A DNA stretch of 42,450 nucleotides from NCBI GenBank assembly GCA_007693335.1, contig REDU01000086.1:1-42450 (forward strand). Reading direction: 5' to 3'. The position numbers and the translations under genes are program-made. Below the pieces are notes generated by a model. The model saw only the letters and a list, made by a program, of their open reading frames with translations, was not told the origin of the DNA and made no database searches. Below are positions 33,551 to 42,450 of this stretch, one piece after another (within the stretch, counting starts at the first letter, position 1; each line of letters begins with the position of its first letter). The DNA comes from Ilumatobacter sp. GTDB taxonomy: Bacteria; Actinomycetota; Acidimicrobiia; Acidimicrobiales; Ilumatobacteraceae.

Positions 33551-34338
33551 AGCATCCAGTCATGCGGATGGTGCTGCGGGCAGCGCTCGCCGATGCCGTG
33601 GAGATCGGCGAGCTGCGCCGAAGCCCGGCCGCTCGCGTCGGGATGCCCCGCGCGATCGCCAAGACCGACCGCCAGCGCGATGCGGAGGCGTGGACCGAGG
33701 AGGAGCTGCAAGCGTTCCTCGCCACGACGACGGACCACCGCTGGGGGCCACCACTGCGGCTCTGCGTTCTCTACGGCCTTCGCCGCAGCGAACTGCTCGG
33801 GCTCACATGGTCTGCCGTCGACCTGAAGCGGAAGACGGTGCGCATCGAGCAGGCACTGATCGAGGTTCACGGTCGTCCGGAGTGGAGCGACGGCAAGAAT
33901 GCTCGATCTCGCCGCACCTTCCCGCTCGACGCCTCGACTGCGAGGGCGCTGAAGGGACACCGCACGTTCCAGAACGAGGAGCGGCTGGCCGCCGGGCGCG
34001 ACTGGAACGACTTCGACCTCGTTGTCGCAACGAGGAACGGTCGACCTGTGTCGCCCGGCAACTTCGATCAGACCCTCGAACGACTCGTCCGGGCCGCCGG
34101 CGTACGTCGGCTCACCTCGCACGGCTTGCGGCACACCGCGGCGACCCACATGGTGCGACACGCCACCGACATCGGTGAGATCCGTGCCGCCGCCGACATT
34201 CTCGGCCACAGCCCCGACATGCTCATGCGCACGTACGCACACGCTCTCCCCGAGTCGATCCGCACCGTCACCCAGCGCATCGAAGAACGAGCCAACCGAT
34301 CCACCCGCTCCTCTCGTTCGACGTCCCCAACGCAGTAG
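33547..34338 (+). CDS. Tyrosine recombinase, catalytic domain (second part of split gene)
   Basis: A 263-residue frame with the full catalytic set: Arg79 in LYGLRRSELLGL, a Lys in the beta-hairpin (GKNARSRRTFPL), His192 and Arg195 in SHGLRHTAA, His221 in LGHSPDML, and the nucleophile Tyr230 in MRTYAH. The start ATG at 33547 overlaps the stop of the N-terminal part (ATGA), so reinitiation could produce it as a separate protein. The conserved block MRMVLRAALADAV near its start is normally continuous with the upstream part. All catalytic residues remain, so activity in trans is conceivable. Codon use matches the neighbouring genes. Confidence 0.78.
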   Translation: MKHPVMRMVLRAALADAVEIGELRRSPAARVGMPRAIAKTDRQRDAEAWTEEELQAFLATTTDHRWGPPLRLCVLYGLRRSELLGLTWSAVDLKRKTVRIEQALIEVHGRPEWSDGKNARSRRTFPLDASTARALKGHRTFQNEERLAAGRDWNDFDLVVATRNGRPVSPGNFDQTLERLVRAAGVRRLTSHGLRHTAATHMVRHATDIGEIRAAADILGHSPDMLMRTYAHALPESIRTVTQRIEERANRSTRSSRSTSPTQ

Positions 34339-34616
34339 CGAGGTCCGCCAGTCGGCGAACGAACGGGTGAGTGGACGGTCGAGGCCGCCGCCGTCGCAGT
34401 CATTCCTGCAACCAGTGCCGCATTGCCGTCAGGTTGGTGTTGGCTCGTGGCCGAGCCGCGAGCCTGATCGGTCCCGTCGCTGGCCACGCGTCAAGTGACG
34501 CTTTCCCTCCGTCGTTGGGTACGAAGCCTCTGTTCGGTCGAGGGCCTGCCCGCCACCATTCGGTGGATGGAGTCCGGTGCCGCCCGTTCGGTCGGCGGCC
34601 GGAGGGTCGTTCGGTC
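34339..34616. other. Intergenic stretch before the DUF11 gene
   Basis: 278 bp with no recognisable gene. A GGAGGG at 34601-34606 is about 10 nt before the chosen GTG. No copy of the tRNA-Arg 3' end was seen here. Confidence 0.4.
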
Positions 34617-36245
34617 GTGACGGTGGCACGGCGCCGCGATCGACGCTCGGCGAGGTCTCGATGTCTCCATGCGGTACCGGCTGTGATCGCGGTCGGCGTG
34701 CTGACGCTGTCGGGTGGGCCAACGGCGGCGCACCCGATCGTGACGCCGTTCGACGTGGCCATCACGTTCGACGAGTACGTCTTCCCCACGGTCTCCGACA
34801 GCACCGGGCAGGTGGTCCAGGGCCCAGGAGGATCGACCAGTAGCGGCTACAACCTCATCGACGACGCCACCGGACAGAAGCTGGCTGCCGACAACGGCGA
34901 CCTCGCCGACATGACGTTCACGTACGCGACGAGCCCCGGTGGTGCCGCCTCCGCGGGCAACCGACCCGATCTCCGCTTTCGCCAGCTCGTCAGCGGCCGA
35001 CAGATCACCGGTCGCACCCACTTCAGCGGCAACTCGGGTAGCCCCGATCCCGGGACCCGGCAGTGGTACGAGGTTCGAGTGGAGTTCGCCGCCCATCTCG
35101 ACGTCCGCGAGGTGGAACTGAATCTGGCGAGCTCCAACACCGCTGGCCTGGCATGGGAGTTCACGACGCTGACGTTCTTCGACGCCGACGGAACGCCGTT
35201 CTCCACGCCGCCAACCGTTCCGGCCTACCTGGACGCCACTGGGTCCACCGGATCACCGAGCACGGGCAACTACCTCTGGGCGGACACCCAGACGGTCGTC
35301 GGCGTCGGCACCGACGCGACTCAGCCTGGATCGAACGGGACCGGCGACGGGGTGCTGTGGGTGTCGGCGGCCCAGACAGGGGTGAACGGCCCGAGGATCG
35401 GCGGCTTCGTCTGGCGGACGACCCTGGAAGACGTGCGCGGAACATCGAACGGACCGACCCAGTTCTCGTCCTCGTTCCGAGAAGTCCGCGTGAGGGGCGA
35501 CATTTCTCGAGACGCCGTCGCCGATGTTCGCGTCGCGAAGTCCGCGTCGTCATCGACCGTCGAACAGGGCGAGTCACTCGACTACACCATCACCGTCGAG
35601 AACGCCGGGCCCGACCCGGCCGCCGCGATCGAGATGGTGGACGTGCTCCCGGACGGAGCGGCCTTTCTCAGCGCCGAGATCGCTGACGGCTGGTCGTGTG
35701 ATCTGCCGACGGTCGGCTCGACCGGAACCGTGTCGTGCACGACACCCACGCTCGAGATCGACGCCGTCGCCGCGATCGTGATCCAGACGATGGTCTCGCC
35801 CGACGCGCCGCTCGGGCAGCTGGCCAACACCGCGACGGTGTCGAGCGCCAGTGTGGATCCCGAGCCGGACAACGACGGATCAACGGCGTCGGTCGAGGTC
35901 GTGCCGGCAGCAACCACCACCACGACCACGACCACGACCACCACCACAACCCCGCCAACCACGAACCCGGTCCTGCCGCCTGATCCGCCGTCGCCCACGA
36001 CCACGACGAGCACGACCACGACGACCACGAACCCGGTCCTGACGCCTGGTCCGCCGTCGCCCACGACCACGACGCCGACCACGACGACCACGACCCCGGT
36101 GATCGCCCCGACGGCCACAGAGCCGGGCGCACTGCTGCCTCAGACCGGATCCGATCTCGACGGGTCATGGCTCGTCGGGATCGTGTTGCTCCTCGGCTCG
36201 GGAGCCTTCTTGGTCGCCCTCGGTCGACGCCCCGACTCAGGCTGA
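34617..36245 (+). CDS. LPXTG-anchored surface protein with DUF11 domain
   Basis: A 542-residue secreted protein. A basic N-terminus and hydrophobic core (AVPAVIAVGVLTLSGGPTAA) form a signal peptide. An N-terminal region of about 270 residues with beta-rich, choice-of-anchor-like character follows. Next is one DUF11 repeat (VRVAKSASSSTVEQGESLDY, then NAGPDPAA, VDVLPDGAAFLSA, ANTATVSS). A Thr/Pro spacer then leads to a sortase signal: LPQTG (residues 507-511), a hydrophobic segment and GRR. It should be covalently attached to the cell wall. The start GTG at 34617 is the best fit but is not certain. The gene is convergent with the giant DUF11 gene. Confidence 0.8.
   Translation: MTVARRRDRRSARSRCLHAVPAVIAVGVLTLSGGPTAAHPIVTPFDVAITFDEYVFPTVSDSTGQVVQGPGGSTSSGYNLIDDATGQKLAADNGDLADMTFTYATSPGGAASAGNRPDLRFRQLVSGRQITGRTHFSGNSGSPDPGTRQWYEVRVEFAAHLDVREVELNLASSNTAGLAWEFTTLTFFDADGTPFSTPPTVPAYLDATGSTGSPSTGNYLWADTQTVVGVGTDATQPGSNGTGDGVLWVSAAQTGVNGPRIGGFVWRTTLEDVRGTSNGPTQFSSSFREVRVRGDISRDAVADVRVAKSASSSTVEQGESLDYTITVENAGPDPAAAIEMVDVLPDGAAFLSAEIADGWSCDLPTVGSTGTVSCTTPTLEIDAVAAIVIQTMVSPDAPLGQLANTATVSSASVDPEPDNDGSTASVEVVPAATTTTTTTTTTTTTPPTTNPVLPPDPPSPTTTTSTTTTTTNPVLTPGPPSPTTTTPTTTTTTPVIAPTATEPGALLPQTGSDLDGSWLVGIVLLLGSGAFLVALGRRPDSG
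35912..36105. repeat. Thr/Pro-coding simple repeats in the wall spacer
   Basis: Runs of accacgaccacg alternate with a repeated segment encoding NPVL-P/T-P-D/G-PPSP. The spacer probably spans the cell wall between the DUF11 domain and the LPQTG anchor. Slippage could change its length. Confidence 0.75.
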
Positions 36246-36331
36246 GAGCCCGGTCCGGCTCCCCGCCGACCACCCGCCAGCGTCCAGTCGTCCGCGTCGA
36301 CCCGCCGTGCCGACCGGTCGGCTCGGACGGA
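36246..36331. terminator. Convergent intergenic gap with short palindrome
   Basis: 86 bp between the two convergent DUF11 genes. The palindrome CCGACCGGTCGG near 36310-36321 could form a small hairpin, but there is no T-tract. It is the only candidate terminator for the pair. Confidence 0.3.
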
Positions 36332-39300
36332 TCAGTTGGGGAGGGGGTCGGTGGTGAGCCGGCGGGACCGTCGTACGAGGGTCAGCGCCGAGCCCAGCAG
36401 CAACAGCATGAATGCCAGGCGCAGGATCGGGGCCGGCTCACCTCCCGTGGCGGGGATCACCGGTGCCGGGTCGGGGGACGGTGCCGGGCCGGGCGGGGGC
36501 GTAGGGCCGGGTGGCGGTGGCGGGCTCGGAACGGTGAGCGGCGCGTCGTCGGCGACGGGCGGCGACACGTCGCCCTCGTCGCCGACCGTCACGGCGTTGG
36601 TGATGACCGTCCCCGGGGGGGCCGTCACCGAGGTGACGACCCGGAACGTGGCCGTGCCGTCGACGGGGAGGGCGGCCGGGTACTCGCAGGTCACGACCCC
36701 GGCGGCCTCGGCGCAGCTCCACCCGCTGCCGGCGGCGGACACGAACGACAGACCGGCGGGGAGGTCGTCGACGGCCACGATCGGGGCGCCGGTCGGGCTC
36801 GGACCGAGGTTGGTGACGACGATCTCCCAGGTCGCGAGGTCGTCGTCGAGGCCGACGAGGCGCTTGTCGACGTCGAGCACCCAGACCGGTTCCACCGGCC
36901 GGGTGTCGGTCGCGGTGTTGTCGTCGAGCGCAGTCTCCTCCGAGGGAGTCGACACCGTGGCGGTGTTGGTGACCGACGGGGCGGCGGCCGGACCGATGTC
37001 GACCTCGATCGTGATGGTGCGGGTGCCGTCGGGCGGGAGCACACCGGGAAGCGTGCACTCGACACGCTGGCCGGTGATGATGCAGTCCGATGCCGGGGCG
37101 ACCGAGACGGGTCTCAACCCGGTCGGCAGCACGTCGACCACCGTGATCGGAGCGGGATCGGCGGTGTGGCCGGTGTTGGTCACCACGAGGGTGTAGGTGC
37201 CCTGCTCGCCCACCACGAAGTCGTCGGTGCTCGTCTTGGTGATCGACAGGTTCACCAACGGCGGCACGCTGACCGTCTCGCTGTCGGTGTTGTCGGTCAG
37301 ATCGGTCTCGGGTGTTGAGGTGCTGACCGTCGCCGTGTTCGTGACGCTCGGGTACGCCCCGGGTGTCGGGGTGACCGTCAGAGTGATCGGCGGCGCGTCC
37401 GTGGCCGGAGCCAGCGGGTTGTCGAGGTCGCAGGTGACCGTCTGCGTGACGGTCTCGCAGGTCCAGCCTGCCGCGGTCGCCGAGTCGAGCTCCAACGCGC
37501 CGGGCACCGTGTCGACCACCTGCACGTCACGCGCCTCCGACGGTCCGTCGTTGCGGACCTGCAGCGTGAAGGTGAACGGATCGCCGATCCGGACCGGGCC
37601 GGTGTGGGTCTTGACGATCGAGATGTTGGTGAGACGTTCGATCGTCACCGGATCGTCGTCGTTGTCGTTGTCAGGGTTCGGGTCGGTGGTCGGGGACGAC
37701 ACGGCGACGACGTTGACGTACTCGATGGGGTCGGCGGCGTCGGTGTCCGTCGCTTCGAGTGCCGGATCGGTGGCCACGGTGATCGTGAGATCGGCGGCGG
37801 TGGAGCCGGCGGACAGCCCGACCTCGGCGGGCGGCTCCGCGGTCGGATCGACGAGGGTGCACGTCACCTGCTCCCCGGTCGCGACGTCGCCGGCGGCCTC
37901 GCAGCTCCACGGGCCGCCGTTGGTGACGAAGCGGAACCCGGCGGGCAGGTCGTCGACGACGGTGAGCGGCGCCACGGCGTCACTCGGGCCGAGGTTCAGG
38001 ACTTCGATCGTGAAGGTCACGTCGTCGCCGGCGATCACCGCGTCCTCGGCGTGGGTCTTGGTGATCGCGAGGTCGGCTTCGGCTTCTACGTCGACCGTGG
38101 ACGTGTCGGTGTTGTCGTCGGGGTCGTCGCCGGGGGTCACGGTCGAGACCGTGGCCGGGTTGGCGAGGGTCGTCCCGTCGGGCACGTTCGAGGCCACTGA
38201 GGCGGCGATCACGAGCGGCGTCGAGTCACCGGGGAGCAGCTCTGGCAGCGTGCACGACACGCTGACGGCGGGCGTGTCGGGGGTCGGGGAGGGGGTGCAC
38301 GACCAGCCGGTACCACTCGCGCCGATCGCAGTGAGACCGGCTGGCAGCGTGTCGACCACGGTCACCTGGCGGGCGGTGGAGGGCCCGTCGTTGGTGACGA
38401 CGATGCTGAACTCGGTCGTCTCACCGGCGAGCACCGGATCCGCCCCCGTGGTCGTCTTGGTGATCGTCAGCTCGACGTCCTCGGTGATGGTGACCACGTC
38501 GTCGTCGGTGTCGTTGAGAGGGTTCGGATCGTCGGTCTCGCCGGGGCTGACGGTGGCGGAGTTGGTCAGGCTGCCGGGCCCGGCCGAGGGGTCGATGTCG
38601 ACCGTGACGGCGATCGGCGGAGCGGTCGCGCCTGCGGCCAGCGTCGTGATGCGCTCACAGGTGACGGTGCCCTCGAGATGGACGCAGTCCCAGCCATCAC
38701 CGGTGGCCTCGACGTAGGTGACGTCCGATGGCAGGGTGTCGACCACCGTGATCGGGTCATCTGCCGAGGCGACCGAGTCGGACGGCCCGTTGTTCGTGAC
38801 GCTCAACGTCCAGGTGATCCGGCTTCCCGCGTCGACCGCGTCGGGGCCAGTCTTGACGATCGCGAGGTCGGCTTCACCCTCGACGCCGGAGCCCTCCGTG
38901 TCGGTGTCGTTGTCGGGGTTGGGATCGGGCGTCGGGGAGCTGACGGTGGCGGTGTTCACGTACTGGAACGGCTCACCTGGCTCGTCAGGCTCGAGCGACG
39001 GATCGGTGTCGGCGGTGAGCACGAGCGCAGGAGCCGTCGCGCCGGCCGCGAGCGCGACGGGCACCACGGGTTCGACCGACGGATCGGCCACGAGCGTGCA
39101 CGTGACGACCTGACCGCTGACCTCGCAGTCCCACGGCCCGGTGTGGCTCGCGTACGTGAACCCGTCCGGCAACGTGTCGACCACGGTCACTGGGGCCGCC
39201 GCATCGGATGGGCCGGAGTTGTCGACCGTGAGGGTCCACTCGACCGGCTCACCGGCGATCAGCGGATCGGGCGAGGTGCGGTCCTTCACGATCGCGAGAT

Positions 39301-42300
39301 CGGCCGAGGTCGCGACGTCGGTCGGGTGGTCGTCGCTGTCGTTCTGGTCGTTCGGGTCGGGTGTGACGCCGGGTGTGACCACCACGGCGTTGACCAGTTC
39401 GGTGCCGTCGGACACGTCGGAGTCGACATCGGCGATGATCGTGACCTGCGGCGCGGACTGTCCCGGCGTGAGCGCGAGCGGGTAGGTGCAGGTGACCTCG
39501 CGGTCATCTGTGTCGAAGTCGCAACTCCAGTCGGTGCCGATCGCCGAGGTGAAGCTGGTGCCCGGTGGGAGTTCGTCGACGATCGTGATCGGGTTGTCGA
39601 CGGTCGCCACCGAGTCGGACGGACCGTCGTTGGTGACGACCACGGTCCAGGTGATCGACTCTCCGGCGATCACGGTGGCCGGGCCGTCCTTGGCGACGGC
39701 CAGGTCGGCGGCGGTCGTGGTGGTGACCGTGTGGTCGTCGGTGTTGTCGTCGGGGTTCAGCTCGTAGGTGAGGCCGCTGACGACGGCCGTGTTCTCGTAG
39801 GTCGTCCCGGCGTCGACGTCGGGAGCGACGGCCACCACGATCGAGATCGGCGGGAACGACTGCTCGGGATCGAGGGTGTCGTTGGCGTTCGACCGCTCGC
39901 AGGTCACGTCGCCGTCGTCGTGCGAGCAGGTCCAGCCATCGCCGGTCGCCGACACGAAGCTGGGACCCGCCGGCAGCGTGTCGACCACGGTGAACGGCCC
40001 CACGGCGGTGTCGGTGGTCGACTGGTTGGAGACCACGATCGTCCAGGTGATGTTCGTGCCGGCGTCGACCGTGTCGGGCCCGGTCTTGACGAGCAGCAGG
40101 TCGACGGCGTCGATGCGGGTGCTGGCGTCATCGTCGTCGGTGTAGGGCCCGTCGGCGTTGCCGGGCGCGCCCGAGCGGTCGTTCGCTGTCGAGGTCGTGT
40201 CGTTGGTGTGAGCAGTGGTGGAGCCGATGCCGGGATCGTCGACCACGCCGATGCCGGGAATCGCCCGGAACTCGATGGTCACTTGCTGGTCCGGCTCGAG
40301 CTCGGGGAGGAAACCGGACCAGGTGAGCGTGACGCGATCGGCGGGATCGGCGCCGATCACCGGGACCGGGGCGGGATCGAGCGGGTCGGGGTCACCGGGC
40401 ACCACGACGACGGTGCTGTCCGCCACGTAGGTCCAGTTCGGTGGCAGCACGTCGTCGACCACGAGACCGAACGCGGAGCCGTCGCCGGTGTTCTCGGTGA
40501 CGATGCGCCAGGTGACCTCGTCGCCGATGTACACCGGCGGTCCGTCGAGCACGGTCTTGGTGGTGTCGAGCGCCGGGAACGCCGGCGTGACCGTCGCGTC
40601 GTCGGACGGGCCGGCGTAGTCGCGACGTTCGTCGTTGCCGGGCTCGTCGGGAAGGCTGAAGTACTCGTCGACGGTCGCCGTGTTCGTCAGCACGTCGCCG
40701 GTCGACAGCGTGTCGGATGCGGCGAGCGTGGCGGAGTAGGTGAACGGCATCGACGCACCCGGCGCGAGCGGCCCGGCGATCTGCCACGTGATGGTGCGGG
40801 ACGGCGCGTCGTAGGAGCCTCCACCCGAGATCGTGTCGGTGTCGACCACGACACCGACCGGGACCACATCGGAGATCTCGATGTCGTAGGCGTCACTCAC
40901 GTTCGGTCCGGAGGCGTTGCTCACGGTGACGGTGTACGTGAACGTCTCGTCGGGCTCTGGCGTCGCGTCCGACACGCTCTTCGCGATCCCGAGCGATGGC
41001 TCGACCACGCCGAGCGTGGCCGAGCCATCGGGACCGGTGCGGTCCCACGTGTAGCCGTCGAAGTTGCCGGCGGTGACCTCGTCGCCGGTCCCGTCGGCGT
41101 TCCAGCGTGTGTCGGCGGTGTTCACCAGGTTCGCACCGGCCACGTTCCCCGGCAGCTCGTCGGCGACCACCGCGGTGTACGTGATCGTCAGGAGCCGGTC
41201 GTCGACGACCACGTCGGTGAGGTCGCCGGCGGCGAACCCGATCGTGCCCGCGCCGCCAGCGGCGGGAACAGGGCCGAGGAAGGTGAGCGGCAACGCGCAC
41301 GCTGTGTCGTCGCCGTCGTCGAGCACGCACGACGACTCGACGAAGGTGATGTCTGTCAGTCCGGCGGGCACCGTGTCGACCACGGTGAACTGGTAGAGGC
41401 TCTGCTGACCAGGGACGCGGACCTCCAGCGTGTAGGTCACCTCCTCGCCGATCGTGGCGCTCTCCGGGTCGACCGTCTTGGTGAGCTCGCTCGTGCGCAC
41501 CTCGAGCGTGCTGTCGGCCGTTGCCGAGTACTCGCGGCCTTCGCCGGCGTCCGGGCCGTCGTCGAGGGAGTTGCCGGTGAGGGTCGCAGTGTTGGTGAAC
41601 ACGTCGCCACCGACCACGTCGACCGGCACGAGTGCCTCGTAGGTGATCGTGACCTGGTTGGCCGCACCGGGTTCGATCGTTCCGAGGTCGAACTCGAGCC
41701 GTGTGGTCCCCGTGTCGCATCCGTTGTCACCGTCTCCGGCGGACGCACTCACGAAGGTGCCCGCCGGGTCGACGGTCCCCGCCTGGAACTCGAGCGGCTC
41801 GGGGAGGCAGTCGATCACGACGCTGCGGTGCAGTGGGGGACGGGAACCGGAGGTTGCGGCGACGAGGGTGTAGGTGACCGTGTCGCCGCCGGTGGCGACG
41901 TCGGTGACGTCGTTCGACTTCGACAGCGTCGGTGTCGGTTGGCGGATGCTGACCGTGTACGTGTCGGACTGCTCGGGGAGCGGGTCGCCGCCGGGCTCGA
42001 CGTCGGAGTTGAAGCGGGCGGTGTTGGTGCGGTTCGGCTGCGTCGTCGAGTTCAGCGATCCTGCGACCACCCGTGCAGTGACGACCACCTCGAAGCGCTG
42101 GACCAGGTCGGTGTCGTTGACATACGTGGGTGTGGGGAACGTCAGGGAGCCGTCGTTCGAGTCGAGGTCGAAGTCGACGGGGAGGGCACCGGCCGTGCTC
42201 GCGTCAGGAGCGTCGGTGTAGAAGAATCCGTCGTCGACGGAGACCAGCTCGAGGTTGGCCGGCATTGCATCGGACAGGACGCCCCCGTGCACGGCCGTCT

Positions 42301-42450
42301 GCGGGGGGATCTCGACCGCATAGGTGTACGTGACCCGCTCGCCGATGACGGCTTGGCGCGGGGTGTTGTTGTTCGTCTCGGTGATCGATGTGGTGCCGGT
42401 CTTGGTGACCTCGGTGTCGGGGGTGACCACCCACGAGATGTCGTCGGCGG
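36332..42450 (-). CDS. Giant DUF11-repeat surface protein, 5' end outside window
   Basis: 2038 residues are visible, and the frame is still open at the right edge (ADDISWVVTP precedes the first internal GTG), so the start and signal peptide lie outside. About 14 tandem DUF11/isopeptide-type beta-sandwich repeats of roughly 110-160 residues are seen. Each begins with a strand like ADLAIVKTGPDAVDAGSRIT, followed by V-x-N-x-G-P-S-D, VVDTLPAG and a terminal N-T-A-T-V-S. Neighbouring repeats differ enough that no recent duplication is evident by eye. The C-terminus has a Pro-rich stretch, then VIPATGG, a hydrophobic helix and RRSRR, a sortase-type anchor variant. It is probably a long fibrillar cell-wall adhesin or stalk. 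Confidence 0.9.
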   Translation of the reverse strand, partial: ADDISWVVTPDTEVTKTGTTSITETNNNTPRQAVIGERVTYTYAVEIPPQTAVHGGVLSDAMPANLELVSVDDGFFYTDAPDASTAGALPVDFDLDSNDGSLTFPTPTYVNDTDLVQRFEVVVTARVVAGSLNSTTQPNRTNTARFNSDVEPGGDPLPEQSDTYTVSIRQPTPTLSKSNDVTDVATGGDTVTYTLVAATSGSRPPLHRSVVIDCLPEPLEFQAGTVDPAGTFVSASAGDGDNGCDTGTTRLEFDLGTIEPGAANQVTITYEALVPVDVVGGDVFTNTATLTGNSLDDGPDAGEGREYSATADSTLEVRTSELTKTVDPESATIGEEVTYTLEVRVPGQQSLYQFTVVDTVPAGLTDITFVESSCVLDDGDDTACALPLTFLGPVPAAGGAGTIGFAAGDLTDVVVDDRLLTITYTAVVADELPGNVAGANLVNTADTRWNADGTGDEVTAGNFDGYTWDRTGPDGSATLGVVEPSLGIAKSVSDATPEPDETFTYTVTVSNASGPNVSDAYDIEISDVVPVGVVVDTDTISGGGSYDAPSRTITWQIAGPLAPGASMPFTYSATLAASDTLSTGDVLTNTATVDEYFSLPDEPGNDERRDYAGPSDDATVTPAFPALDTTKTVLDGPPVYIGDEVTWRIVTENTGDGSAFGLVVDDVLPPNWTYVADSTVVVVPGDPDPLDPAPVPVIGADPADRVTLTWSGFLPELEPDQQVTIEFRAIPGIGVVDDPGIGSTTAHTNDTTSTANDRSGAPGNADGPYTDDDDASTRIDAVDLLLVKTGPDTVDAGTNITWTIVVSNQSTTDTAVGPFTVVDTLPAGPSFVSATGDGWTCSHDDGDVTCERSNANDTLDPEQSFPPISIVVAVAPDVDAGTTYENTAVVSGLTYELNPDDNTDDHTVTTTTAADLAVAKDGPATVIAGESITWTVVVTNDGPSDSVATVDNPITIVDELPPGTSFTSAIGTDWSCDFDTDDREVTCTYPLALTPGQSAPQVTIIADVDSDVSDGTELVNAVVVTPGVTPDPNDQNDSDDHPTDVATSADLAIVKDRTSPDPLIAGEPVEWTLTVDNSGPSDAAAPVTVVDTLPDGFTYASHTGPWDCEVSGQVVTCTLVADPSVEPVVPVALAAGATAPALVLTADTDPSLEPDEPGEPFQYVNTATVSSPTPDPNPDNDTDTEGSGVEGEADLAIVKTGPDAVDAGSRITWTLSVTNNGPSDSVASADDPITVVDTLPSDVTYVEATGDGWDCVHLEGTVTCERITTLAAGATAPPIAVTVDIDPSAGPGSLTNSATVSPGETDDPNPLNDTDDDVVTITEDVELTITKTTTGADPVLAGETTEFSIVVTNDGPSTARQVTVVDTLPAGLTAIGASGTGWSCTPSPTPDTPAVSVSCTLPELLPGDSTPLVIAASVASNVPDGTTLANPATVSTVTPGDDPDDNTDTSTVDVEAEADLAITKTHAEDAVIAGDDVTFTIEVLNLGPSDAVAPLTVVDDLPAGFRFVTNGGPWSCEAAGDVATGEQVTCTLVDPTAEPPAEVGLSAGSTAADLTITVATDPALEATDTDAADPIEYVNVVAVSSPTTDPNPDNDNDDDPVTIERLTNISIVKTHTGPVRIGDPFTFTLQVRNDGPSEARDVQVVDTVPGALELDSATAAGWTCETVTQTVTCDLDNPLAPATDAPPITLTVTPTPGAYPSVTNTATVSTSTPETDLTDNTDSETVSVPPLVNLSITKTSTDDFVVGEQGTYTLVVTNTGHTADPAPITVVDVLPTGLRPVSVAPASDCIITGQRVECTLPGVLPPDGTRTITIEVDIGPAAAPSVTNTATVSTPSEETALDDNTATDTRPVEPVWVLDVDKRLVGLDDDLATWEIVVTNLGPSPTGAPIVAVDDLPAGLSFVSAAGSGWSCAEAAGVVTCEYPAALPVDGTATFRVVTSVTAPPGTVITNAVTVGDEGDVSPPVADDAPLTVPSPPPPPGPTPPPGPAPSPDPAPVIPATGGEPAPILRLAFMLLLLGSALTLVRRSRRLTTDPLPN

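Noticed and set aside
37197-38717. 506-codon plus-strand frame opposite the giant DUF11 gene
   Set aside because: It is a shadow of the minus-strand gene: Ser/Val/Thr-rich composition, no motif, and similar frames open all along the repeats because of GC bias.

Overview
The window is GC-rich, densely coding bacterial DNA, most likely from an actinomycete. An Ilumatobacter-like member of the Acidimicrobiia is my best guess from protein style alone; there is no rRNA to test it. Supporting signs are frequent GTG starts, 4-base overlaps between genes, and many starts that carry a TANNNT -10 box exactly 7 nt upstream and no Shine-Dalgarno sequence, which is the mark of leaderless transcripts.

Layout. 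Bases 1-12060 are mostly ordinary core genes. They comprise a small DUF4177-like protein, an ABC-2 type exporter (ATPase and permease), a DsbB/thioredoxin-like disulfide pair, a larB-larC-methyltransferase operon for the nickel-pincer nucleotide cofactor, prephenate dehydratase, a short-chain dehydrogenase, a hibernation-factor-like protein beside a bacterial eRF1-like (baeRF) protein, and glutaminase. Bases 12106-17856 form a divergent metal module. A three-gene FecBCD-type importer faces a COG0523 GTPase, a WD40 protein and a thioredoxin-fold [2Fe-2S] protein. The control region between them holds two perfect 7-1-7 inverted repeats (15260-15274 and 15338-15352) typical of Fur/Zur-family operators. 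I read it as a zinc-starvation system that imports a metallophore.

Bases 17950-31000 look accessory. They hold a P450/cupredoxin-like lipoprotein operon facing a large LuxR-type ATPase regulator, a ThrE-type exporter, an imine-reductase-like enzyme and an alpha/beta hydrolase with a truncated hydrolase start between them. A decayed DUF433-DUF5615 toxin-antitoxin pair, an intact Phd/PIN toxin-antitoxin pair and a truncated tyrosine recombinase next to tRNA-Ser(UGA) follow. A 16-bp copy of the tRNA 3' end (12079-12094, matching 31017-31032, same orientation) suggests that 12.1-31.0 kb may be an old tRNA-integrated island.

Bases 31021-34338 are a tRNA cluster (two tRNA-Ser, one tRNA-Arg) with a LysM/lysozyme-like wall enzyme and a second tyrosine recombinase that is split in two frames just downstream of tRNA-Arg. 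Bases 34617-42450 encode two convergent, sortase-anchored surface proteins built of DUF11 repeats. The second is very large (over 2000 residues visible) and runs off the right edge.
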